A model generated the notes under the pieces. That model saw only the letters and a program-made list of their open reading frames with translations. It was not told where the DNA came from and ran no database searches. The translations under genes and the position numbers were made by a program. From Bacillota bacterium (GTDB lineage: Bacteria > Bacillota > Clostridia > Christensenellales > UMGS416): 6,689 nucleotides of DNA. The first letter of the stretch is position 1. Every line of letters begins with the position of its first letter. The stretch lies in NCBI GenBank assembly GCA_023409755.1, contig JAEYRA010000160.1:1-6689 (forward strand). Direction: 5' to 3'. Positions 1 through 5,164 of the stretch are shown here, one piece after another.

Positions 1-894
1 GTCACGGGCTTCCTGCCCCCCCTGGCGGCCGAGGACCCGGAGACCACGCGCCGGACGCTCGAGGACGTGGCGGCTCTCATGGCCGAGGGCACGCCGGGGG
101 CGACGGTGCTGGGCGCGCACATGGAGGGGCCGTTCATGGGGCCCTCTATGCCCGGTGCGCTCAACACGGCGAACTTCCTGCCGCCGACCATGGAGAACTG
201 GAAGAAGCTGACCGACGGGGTGGAACATGTGGTGCGCCGCGTCACGCTGGACCCGTCGCTCGATGGCGCGCTGGAGATGGTGGAATACCTCGCGGCCCGC
301 GGCATCGGCGTGTCGCTGGGCCACAGCAACGTGGATGCCGACCGGGCACACTGCGCCTTCCATAGGGGGGCCACCACGGCCACCCACCTCTACAATGCCA
401 TGCCGGCCATGCACCACCGCTCGCCGGGGCTGGTGGGGGCGGCCCTCTCCGACCCGGATGTCACGGTGGAATTGATTGCCGACCTCATCCATGTCAACCC
501 CATGGCCCTGCGGGTGGCCATTGCCGCCAAGGGCCCCGATCGCGTGCTCTTCATCAGCGACGCCATGGAGGCCGCCGGCATGGCCGACGGCGACTACAAC
601 CTCGGCGGTCTGCTCGTCCAGGTGGTGGATGGCGTGGCCCGTGTGCCTGCGGGCAACCTTGCCGGTTCCACGCTGTTCTTGGATCAGGCCGTGCGCAACG
701 CCGTGGAGCACCTGGGCGTGACCCCCGCCGACGCTGCCATCATGGCCGCCGTCACCCCCGCCCGCGTCAGCCACGAAGACCACCGCCGCGGGGCCGTGGC
801 CGTGGGCCGGGTGGCCGACCTCACCGTGCTGGACGGCGCTCTCCGTCCGGTCATCACCATCGTGGGCGGCGTCGTCGTCCACGGGCAGGAGTAA
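1..894 (+). CDS. nagA: N-acetylglucosamine-6-phosphate deacetylase, 5' end cut by window
   Basis: NagA hydrolyses N-acetylglucosamine-6-phosphate to glucosamine-6-phosphate and acetate in the cytoplasm, feeding amino sugars from chitin or recycled peptidoglycan into glycolysis or wall synthesis. The frame is open from base 1, so the true start lies upstream; 297 codons are visible and end in TAA at 892-894. A GTG at position 67 is internal, because recognisable NagA sequence (FLPP) precedes it. Numbered from base 1, the amidohydrolase signatures are HMEGPF (40-45), GHSN (107-110), THLYNAM (128-134) followed by HHR (138-140), the IHV histidine (164) and the catalytic aspartate in ISDA (187), then LGG, NLAGS and a C-terminal VADLTVLDG strand. 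The usual DGxH is DLIH here, and the usual NPA near the end is TPA. The next gene starts 4 bp downstream, so they are probably co-transcribed. Confidence 0.93.
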   Translation, partial: VTGFLPPLAAEDPETTRRTLEDVAALMAEGTPGATVLGAHMEGPFMGPSMPGALNTANFLPPTMENWKKLTDGVEHVVRRVTLDPSLDGALEMVEYLAARGIGVSLGHSNVDADRAHCAFHRGATTATHLYNAMPAMHHRSPGLVGAALSDPDVTVELIADLIHVNPMALRVAIAAKGPDRVLFISDAMEAAGMADGDYNLGGLLVQVVDGVARVPAGNLAGSTLFLDQAVRNAVEHLGVTPADAAIMAAVTPARVSHEDHRRGAVAVGRVADLTVLDGALRPVITIVGGVVVHGQE

Positions 895-898
895 GAAC

Positions 899-1567
899 GT
901 GTCCGAAGCGCTGATTTCCCGCCTGTACAACCACGCACTGGATGTGGCCCAGCACCTGCCGTTGGTGCTGGTGTTGCTGGCGCTCTTCCTGGGTGCGGTG
1001 CTGCAGATTGTGGTGCCGCCGGTGCCCGGCGACGCCCTGCTGCCCACGGTGGGGGCGCTCTCCGTCACCCTGCCGCTGCCCCTGGGCGGCGCGGGCTATT
1101 TCCTGTGCTATTGGGCGGGCACGTTTCTGGCGTGTCTGCTGGTGGTGGAGCTGGGCCGCCGCTGGGGCGACCGGCTGCTGCAAAGCCGCCCGGTGCGCCG
1201 CCTGCTGCCGGAGGACGCGGTGGAGTTCTCCCGCAATTACCTCACCCGCCACGGCGGGCGGGTGCTGCTGGCCACCAAGTTCATCCCCGGGGTCAACACC
1301 CCGGCGCTGGTACTGGCCGGCGCCATGGGCCTCAAGCGGACCGACTGCCTGCCGGCCATCGCCGTGGCCACGCTGCTGCAAAACGGAATGCTGTTCCTGC
1401 TGGGGCGGTGGATGGGCGACAACTTCTGGGCCATCGTGTCGGTGCTGCGCAGTGTGAGCACGGCGGGCTTCATTCTGCTGGTGGCAGCGGTGGGGGCGGC
1501 CGGGTTTGGCGTGCGCCGTGCCGTGCGCTCCCGCGCCGTACGGGGGGACGACCATGGCGAAGAGTGA
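899..1567 (+). CDS. DedA-family (VTT domain) integral membrane protein
   Basis: A 222-residue polytopic membrane protein of the DedA family. Members of this family have been implicated in recycling undecaprenyl phosphate or other lipids across the membrane and in proton-dependent homeostasis. The start is GTG at 899, with AGGAG at 887-891 and 7 bases between; no better start fits. Hydrophobic segments lie near residues 20-37, 46-84, 135-170 and 176-205. The first family signature is VPPVPGDALL (39-48), which has Asp45 where many members have Glu. The second is TRHGGR followed by KFIPGVNT (127-134) and an AG at 140-141. In DedA proteins this last motif usually reads RFIPGVR with two functionally important arginines; here they are Lys127 and Asn133. 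The gene sits 4 bp after nagA and overlaps the next gene by 14 bp, which indicates one operon. The substrate cannot be told from sequence. Confidence 0.86.
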   Translation: MSEALISRLYNHALDVAQHLPLVLVLLALFLGAVLQIVVPPVPGDALLPTVGALSVTLPLPLGGAGYFLCYWAGTFLACLLVVELGRRWGDRLLQSRPVRRLLPEDAVEFSRNYLTRHGGRVLLATKFIPGVNTPALVLAGAMGLKRTDCLPAIAVATLLQNGMLFLLGRWMGDNFWAIVSVLRSVSTAGFILLVAAVGAAGFGVRRAVRSRAVRGDDHGEE

Positions 1568-2507
1568 TCTTCGGCGGCCCGCCGTTCTGGTTTCCCTGCT
1601 GCTGGCATTGGCCATGACGGGCTGCAACGCCCTGGGCGTGTCACCGGTGTCCTCCCACCCCAACGTGACGCCCGCGCCCAGTTATGTGACTGAGCCCGCT
1701 TCCAGCCAGTACGAGGGGTGGTCGCTGCGGGTGCGCCCCGCCCTGGGGCCCAAGGCCCTGCTGACCCATGGCTTCGCCGTGGAGAAAGTGCTGGCCGCCG
1801 CCGGTGACGAGAGCCTCACCGTGACCGACGCTGGCAAAACCCGCTATAAAAGCCGGTTGGAGTTGGTGGACCCCGAAGGCAAGACCCAGCACACCTTTGA
1901 GGTGAACAGCGAGGGCCTTCTGTTGCTGCGTACGGAGAACGGCCGGGTGTTCCGCATGCCGGAGTATGTGTATTACCTCATTGAGAGCCAACTATGGGCA
2001 TATGCCGGTACCCTGAAGGACAGCGTATTGCTGTGGGACCCGACGGCCGGCTCCGATGCCATTGAGACCGACCTTGACCGGCTCATCAAAACGGCGCTGC
2101 TGCCGGCCTGGGGCTATGCCGATTCCTACTTCCAGACCTATACGGTGCTGGGGGTGGACACCGGAACCCGCGACACCGCCAAGGTTTACATCATGCTGTC
2201 CTACGCCGGTTATTCGGTGCAGGGCAAGCAGTTCGACCAGCAGTTCCAGTGCACGGCCCCGGCGCGGCTGGTGTTCACCAAGCTCGGCACCAACCGTTGG
2301 CAGCTCGTCGACTTCCGCCAGGCCGACCCCAACGCCGACAGCCGCCAGGCCCTCTACGACAACCTGCGGAAAGTGCTGCCCTATGAATACATGGAGGACG
2401 TGATGGCGGGAATGAAGGACACCACGGCGCTGACCGATGAAATCCACCGCCAGGTGACCGACTACCTGCGGGAACGCGGCCTTTCCAGCCTGGAGATAGG
2501 AGACTGA
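1554..2507 (+). CDS. Predicted lipoprotein of unknown function
   Basis: A 317-residue exported lipoprotein. I chose ATG at 1554 over an in-frame GTG at 1506. From 1554 the protein begins with a textbook lipoprotein signal: MAKSDLRR, a hydrophobic stretch at 10-20, and the lipobox MTGC with Cys24 as the lipidated residue. A G-rich site (GGGGGGA, 1542-1548) stands 5 bases upstream. Residues 25-55 form a Ser/Pro/Thr-rich linker. The rest is a soluble domain with alternating beta-like and helical stretches, including YVYYLIESQLWAY, a VYIMLSYAGY strand, and a charged helical C-terminus. The last ~110 residues, with a VFTK..TNRWQLVDFRQADP pattern, remind me of extracytoplasmic C-terminal domains in clostridial M56/BlaR1-like proteins, but that is only a loose resemblance. 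It overlaps the DedA gene and abuts the TVP38 gene, so a role with those membrane proteins is plausible but unproven. Confidence 0.85.
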   Translation: MAKSDLRRPAVLVSLLLALAMTGCNALGVSPVSSHPNVTPAPSYVTEPASSQYEGWSLRVRPALGPKALLTHGFAVEKVLAAAGDESLTVTDAGKTRYKSRLELVDPEGKTQHTFEVNSEGLLLLRTENGRVFRMPEYVYYLIESQLWAYAGTLKDSVLLWDPTAGSDAIETDLDRLIKTALLPAWGYADSYFQTYTVLGVDTGTRDTAKVYIMLSYAGYSVQGKQFDQQFQCTAPARLVFTKLGTNRWQLVDFRQADPNADSRQALYDNLRKVLPYEYMEDVMAGMKDTTALTDEIHRQVTDYLRERGLSSLEIGD

Positions 2508-2508
2508 G

Positions 2509-3345
2509 ATGACAAAAGACAATGACCAAGCCCGCCCCGACAGCCCCGCAGGGAGCGACACCTGCGGGCCAGCCGATGACCGGACGATGGCCGCGGCAGA
2601 CGCCGCCCCGCCGGTGGGCGGCGAGCCGTCCCCTTCCCCCGCCGCTGCCGCACAGACCGCCAAACGCCCGCTGGGCTGGAAGTTCTGGCTGACGGTGGGC
2701 ATCGTGGTGGTGCTGGTGGCTGCCGCGCTGTGGTGGTTGCAGCGCACCGGCGGGTTCGCCGTGTTTTCCTCGCCGGAGGCCATGCAGGCCTATGTAAAGG
2801 GCTACGGCGCCTGGGCCCCGGTGGTGTTCTTCCTGCTGCAGGCGGCCCAGGTGGTGGCCGCGCCCATCCCCGGCAACGTCACCGCCATGGCCGGTGGGTT
2901 CCTCTTCGGCTTCTGGAAGGCGACGGCACTGTCCATCGGGGCCACCGTCGTCGGCTCGGTGGCGGCCTTCGCGCTGGCACGGGGCTTCGGGCGGCCGCTG
3001 GTGGTGCGCCTGGTGGGTGCCTCGGTGGTGGATAAGTATGTTGACATCGTGAGCCGCAAGGGCCTGCCGCTGCTCTTTGCCATGTTCCTGCTGCCCTTCT
3101 TCCCCGATGACGCCCTCTGCTTCATCGCCGGGTTGGCGGCGGTCTCTTGGCCGGTGTTCCTCCTGATGATGCTCTTCACCCGCCCGCCGGGCCTCATCAT
3201 GAGCTCGCTCGTCGGCTCCGGCGTGGTGCAGATGCCCATTTGGGGCTGGGTGCTCATCGGCGCGGCGGCGCTGGCGCTGGTGTGGCTCTCCTACCGTTAT
3301 GGGGAGAAGATCAACGAGTGGCTGCTTCGAAGGATGGCGAAGTAA
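2509..3345 (+). CDS. TVP38/TMEM64-family (VTT domain) membrane protein
   Basis: A 278-residue integral membrane protein of the TVP38/TMEM64 branch of the VTT (SNARE-associated, DedA-like) superfamily; the biochemical role of bacterial members is poorly defined. Residues 1-52 are a hydrophilic Ala/Pro/Asp-rich tail without a cleavable signal, probably cytoplasmic. A first membrane helix follows at about 57-78 and the VTT core spans roughly 100-240. Core signatures are APIPGNVTAMAGGFLFGF (118-135), LPFFPDDALCFIAGL (195-209) and the TRPPGL loop (224-229). A last helix lies near 245-262, with a basic end (LLRRMAK). ATG at 2509 has AGGAG at 2498-2502, 6 bases away, and lies one base after the lipoprotein stop. 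It is the last gene of the operon, followed by a terminator at 3385. The long N-terminal extension is compositionally simple and may vary in length among relatives. Confidence 0.88.
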   Translation: MTKDNDQARPDSPAGSDTCGPADDRTMAAADAAPPVGGEPSPSPAAAAQTAKRPLGWKFWLTVGIVVVLVAAALWWLQRTGGFAVFSSPEAMQAYVKGYGAWAPVVFFLLQAAQVVAAPIPGNVTAMAGGFLFGFWKATALSIGATVVGSVAAFALARGFGRPLVVRLVGASVVDKYVDIVSRKGLPLLFAMFLLPFFPDDALCFIAGLAAVSWPVFLLMMLFTRPPGLIMSSLVGSGVVQMPIWGWVLIGAAALALVWLSYRYGEKINEWLLRRMAK

Positions 3346-3384
3346 GGGACACACGCCGTACGAAGCGGCGATGAGAGAAAACAC

Positions 3385-3420
3385 AAAACGGCGAGAGTAT
3401 TCTCTCACCGTTTTTTGTTT
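3385..3420. terminator. Bidirectional intrinsic terminator between convergent genes
   Basis: A 13-position stem, AAAACGG-C-GAGAG against CTCTC-A-CCGTTTT, with loop TATT (3398-3401). On the + strand one C/A mismatch interrupts the stem, and it runs into TTTTTTG. Read on the - strand the mismatch becomes a G-U wobble, so the stem is continuous and is followed by TTTTGTGTTTT. It lies 40 bp after the membrane-protein gene and 80 bp after the end of the convergent VOC gene, so it can end both transcripts. Confidence 0.85.
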
Positions 3421-3501
3421 GAGCGAATGAACAGGAATGCTTGAAAAGCTGACCGCAGAATGCCCAAACATGGAGCCTATGAGACGGCTCGAACGCCCAA
3501 A

Positions 3502-3918
3502 CTATGTTTCACTCATGCTGCCGATTTCAAGCAGGTTACCCTCCGGGTCGGCGACATAAAAGTTGCGAATGCCGAAGGGATAGGTGATGGGTTCTCCAGC
3601 CGGGAACCGCACGTCCAACTTCGATAGCCGTTCATACTCCGCATCCACATCGGCAAAGCAGGGCAACCAGAGGGCAATTTCAAACGTTTGATTGATTCCC
3701 TTTGGAGGGATGTAGCTCTCCCCAATGGCCTGCGCGAATGACTTCCTACTGTACAGGAACAAGGCGAGCGCACCGCTTGCCGTCTCGAACTCCGCGAAAT
3801 CCCCGCCATTCCATTGGGTATGAAAGCCCAAGGTGTCCCTGTAGAATCCAACCATACTGTCCACGTCGTCGGCGTATAGGCACGCGCCCACCCTTACCTC
3901 TCGTCCAATCAATGTCAT
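3502..3918 (-). CDS. VOC-superfamily (glyoxalase/bleomycin-resistance fold) protein
   Basis: A 138-residue protein with the paired beta-alpha-beta-beta-beta layout of the vicinal oxygen chelate superfamily. The first module has a VGACLYADDVDSMVGFYRDTLGF stretch split over residues 10-32, then FAEFET and LALFLYS. The second has FEIALWLP, ADVDAEYERL, then FYVADPEGNLLEI (120-132). Family members include glyoxalase I, dioxygenases and antibiotic-binding proteins. Only the C-terminal Glu131 and possibly Glu45 match the usual metal ligands. The first-strand position has no histidine and FEIALW carries none either, so a metal-dependent glyoxalase is unlikely and a binding protein or divergent enzyme is possible. 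ATG at 3918 has AGAGG (3929-3925) 6 bases upstream; the overlapping GTG at 3921 would add one residue but sits too close. The gene is clearly less GC-rich than its neighbours (29 of 60 bases are G/C at 3661-3720). Confidence 0.85.
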   Translation of the reverse strand: MTLIGREVRVGACLYADDVDSMVGFYRDTLGFHTQWNGGDFAEFETASGALALFLYSRKSFAQAIGESYIPPKGINQTFEIALWLPCFADVDAEYERLSKLDVRFPAGEPITYPFGIRNFYVADPEGNLLEIGSMSET

Positions 3919-3991
3919 CACTCTCCTCTAGGTTACAATGTTTGTTGGTGCGCTCGTATCCACGAGGCGACACTTCCTATGTTATTCTTTT

Positions 3992-4031
3992 ACTCTAAAC
4001 AACATGGATACAGTTTACAATACATGTATCC
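3992..4031 (-). promoter_or_regulatory. Candidate promoter and operator dyad for the VOC gene
   Basis: On the - strand, TTGTAA (4020-4015) and TAGAGT (3997-3992) lie 17 bases apart, each matching four of six consensus positions, about 74 bases before the VOC start. A 7-bp inverted repeat, GGATACA (4006-4012) and TGTATCC (4025-4031), surrounds the -35 element, as expected for a repressor site of the TetR or MarR kind. A nested TACATGTA palindrome occurs at 4021-4028. No regulator gene lies in the window. Promoter strength and the identity of the binding protein are inference. Confidence 0.4.
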
Positions 4032-4187
4032 TTGTTTGTATGCTAGTGGCACCATGTCTTACACTGGGTTGCTTTTTGGACGGCCCGGTTTTTGCCTCTG
4101 TGAGGGATGGGATGCTGTATGAAAAGCCGTGAACCAACCGCTGCCGTTTGCTTCCATTGGCTCAGGTTTTGCCCCCATATTACAGGA
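4032..4187. other. Intergenic stretch without recognisable features
   Basis: This lies between the VOC promoter region and the hairpin-dense block. It is of mixed composition, moderately AT-rich to about 4130 and then GC-richer. Short open frames here lack ribosome binding sites and resemble nothing I know. I see no tRNA, terminator or repeat in it. Confidence 0.5.
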
Positions 4188-4230
4188 GACGCGCTGCCGC
4201 AGGCGGCACTTTTGCAGCGTCAAAAGTGCC
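4188..4230. repeat. Overlapping, mutually exclusive hairpins
   Basis: Three inverted repeats share bases. TGCCGC (4195-4200) pairs with GCGGCA (4203-4208). GGCACTTTTG (4205-4214) pairs perfectly over 10 bp with CAAAAGTGCC (4221-4230) around loop CAGCGT. GCTGC (4193-4197) can instead pair with GCAGC (4214-4218), with flanking GAC/GTC. The 10-bp hairpin is the most stable-looking. No long T-run follows on the + strand, so it is not an obvious terminator. Confidence 0.6.
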
Positions 4231-4240
4231 CAAAACCGCG

Positions 4241-4498
4241 AGGGGGCGCGGACGAGTTTTCCTAGACCGGACGATCGGCACGACCGTCCACGCCTTACGC
4301 CGCATCCATGCGGCTAGGGCGTTGTATTACAACGCCCTCACGGCGTGAACGGCTTGACGCCATCCATGGCGTCTGGGGCAGCGGCGGGTAACTCGCCTTC
4401 CCTTATGCTTCGCAACGGGAAGGCTCAAACATCCCCGCCCGCTGTCGCAGGCCAAGTGCCGCCGATCGTCTGGGGGAAACTCGAAACGCGCCCCAGGA
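4241..4498. repeat. Divergent ~40-bp inverted repeat enclosing a hairpin cluster
   Basis: The left arm (4241-4279) and the complement of the right arm (4498-4461) align as GGGGCGCG, then CGAGTTT, then C-rich bases with AGA, then a perfect 10-mer GACGATCGGC (4270-4279 against 4461-4470). A few substitutions and a short gap separate the shared blocks. About 180 bases lie between the arms. Inside are perfect hairpins: GCCGCA/TGCGGC (4299-4314, loop TCCA), GGGCGTTGT/ACAACGCCC (4317-4337, loop ATT) and GACGCCA/TGGCGTC (4356-4373, loop TCCA again). The right arm itself can also form CTGGGG/CCCCAG (4470-4496). A direct repeat CGTCTGGGG occurs at 4370-4378 and 4467-4475. The layout resembles a small non-autonomous repeat element, but no transposase or target-site duplication is visible. 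Confidence 0.5.
4379..4444. repeat. Two-storey stem-loop
   Basis: An outer stem CAGCGGCGGG (4379-4388) pairs with CCCG-C-CCGCTG (4434-4444, one bulged C). It encloses an inner 8-bp perfect stem GCCTTCCC (4395-4402) with GGGAAGGC (4417-4424), capped by a TGC-TTC-GCA mini-stem. It lies inside the larger inverted repeat. Confidence 0.55.
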
Positions 4499-4515
4499 GG
4501 AAACGAGAAAAACGG

Positions 4516-4551
4516 CCAAAGGAAGGCCCTTTGGAATCCCTGCCATGGGAT
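4516..4551. repeat. Pair of adjacent hairpins
   Basis: CCAAAGG (4516-4522) pairs with CCTTTGG (4528-4534) over 7 bp. Directly after it, ATCCC (4536-4540) pairs with GGGAT (4547-4551). Neither is followed by a T-run, so they are structural rather than terminator-like. Confidence 0.5.
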
Positions 4552-4597
4552 GCCCAGTGTACTACCTCCCCCCAACTCTTCGTAAAACCCAATGCTC

Positions 4598-4975
4598 CCG
4601 CCACAGCGGCGCTTCCCTCAAATGCCGTGCAGGATTGCCACACCCGGCAGCTGCGAGCGGGTTCATCCCGCCGCGGCACACGTCAGCTTGGATATAGCAC
4701 CACCCTCACTCCGCGTTAGCGGTGTCTTACGGGAATGCCACGCATGCGCCACACCCGGCAGCCGCGAGCGGGTTCATCCCGCCGCGGCACGCGACCGCTT
4801 GGACATAGCACGCCCCCCCTCCCCGCCGGAGCGGCGTCTTACGGGAATGCCACGCATGTGCGCCACACCCGGCAGCCGCGAGCGGGTTCATCCCGCCGCG
4901 GCACATGGCTGCTTGGACACAGCACGCACCCCCCGCTCCGCGTGAGCGGCGTCTCCCTCGTTAAAGCATGTGCGA
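4598..4975. repeat. Tandem array of ~113-bp units with two conserved hairpins each
   Basis: Three near-identical units start at 4637, 4748 and 4862 (spacings 111 and 114 bp) with GCCACACCCGGCAG. Hairpin A, GCCGCGAGCGGG-TTCAT-CCCGCCGCGGC, lies at 4650-4677, 4761-4788 and 4875-4902. Its stem has one bulged A, and the single change in unit 1 (C to T at 4652) keeps pairing as a wobble. Hairpin B, CCGC-NNNN-GCGG, lies at 4711, 4823 and 4938, with loops GTTA, CGGA and GTGA. A preceding copy at 4598-4609 (loop CACA), followed by AATGCC and a 28-base degenerate stretch, marks a fourth, partial unit. Units 1 and 2 end in TTACGGGAATGCCACGCATG; unit 3 decays after hairpin B, keeping GCATGTGCG at its end. 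This is not CRISPR: the units are long, contiguous and structured. Confidence 0.8.
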
Positions 4976-4990
4976 CCAGCACAGATGAAC

Positions 4991-5076
4991 GCCCGCCAGC
5001 GACATGCGCGGTGGCGGGCCAAACTTACTCGTGCCGGGTTCTCCTGCTCGCGGCGGTTGCGTTAGCAGCCGCCGCG
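4991..5076. repeat. Two strong GC-rich hairpins before the dnaX terminator
   Basis: GCCCGCCA (4991-4998) pairs perfectly with TGGCGGGC (5012-5019) around a 13-base loop. CGCGGCGGTTGC (5049-5060) pairs with GCAGCCGCCGCG (5065-5076) over 12 positions, with one G-U-type pair and loop GTTA, the same tetraloop as hairpin B of the first tandem unit. Neither has its own T-tract. Confidence 0.6.
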
Positions 5077-5116
5077 AAAGCTACGCGAAGCGTAGCGCCT
5101 CGTAGCGCTTTTTTTT
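5077..5116 (+). terminator. Intrinsic-terminator-like structure with alternative folds, upstream of dnaX
   Basis: T8 at 5109-5116 follows a stem formed by AAAGCTACG (5077-5085) and CGTAG-C-(GC)-TTT (5101-5111). A competing, more compact hairpin, GCTACGC-GAA-GCGTAGC (5080-5096), uses the same left arm and would leave the T-tract unpaired. The direct repeat CGTAGCGC (5091-5098 and 5101-5108) creates this choice. No protein-coding gene lies upstream on this strand for more than 1.7 kb, so it would end an RNA from the hairpin block or simply insulate dnaX. Confidence 0.55.
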
Positions 5117-5137
5117 GTCGCGTTTCTGTCGTACAAT
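5109..5137 (+). promoter_or_regulatory. Candidate dnaX promoter
   Basis: TACAAT at 5132-5137 matches five of six consensus -10 bases and lies 27 bases before the dnaX start codon. At a 17-base spacing the -35 region would be the T-tract (5109-5114), a poor match, and there is no extended TG motif. The promoter may be weak or activator-dependent, and it physically overlaps the tail of the upstream terminator. Confidence 0.5.
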
Positions 5138-5164
5138 AGAAGGGACAACCCAAAGGAGGAACCG

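Noticed and set aside
854..1663. 269-residue open frame on the - strand opposite the DedA gene
   Set aside because: Gln/His/Arg-rich shadow; the + strand frame has hydrophobic segments, a ribosome binding site and family motifs.
2275..3471. 398-residue open frame on the - strand opposite the TVP38 gene
   Set aside because: His/Arg/Gly-rich composition typical of a high-GC antisense shadow. The + strand protein has clear VTT motifs, and this frame runs through the terminator.
3462..3502. Direct repeat GCCCAAAC at 3462-3469 and 3495-3502 at the end of the VOC gene
   Set aside because: Eight bases is too short to claim a recombination or insertion scar without comparison to a related genome.
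4004..4132. Possible 43-residue hydrophobic peptide starting at ATG 4004
   Set aside because: No ribosome binding site upstream, no similarity recognised, and it starts within the operator-like dyad region.
4650..4677. tRNA T-arm resemblance (GGGTTCATCCC) in the tandem units
   Set aside because: The loop is only five bases, and no acceptor, D or anticodon arms surround it.
4592..4945. 117-residue open frame across the tandem repeats, with repeated CATPGSRERVHPAAA
   Set aside because: The frame persists only because the unit spacings (111 and 114) are multiples of three. There is no ribosome binding site, other frames are open too, and the conserved feature is base pairing rather than protein sequence.
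4598..4975. CRISPR array
   Set aside because: Units are over 110 bp, contiguous, and have no alternation of short constant repeats with unique spacers; no cas genes are present.
4950..5120. Signal recognition particle RNA, often found next to dnaX in Bacillota
   Set aside because: The conserved GGAAGGNAGCA-type core is not present on either strand here or elsewhere in the block.
4735..5139. 134-residue open frame running towards dnaX
   Set aside because: It overlaps the same repeats in a different frame, runs through the terminator and T8 tract, and has no ribosome binding site.
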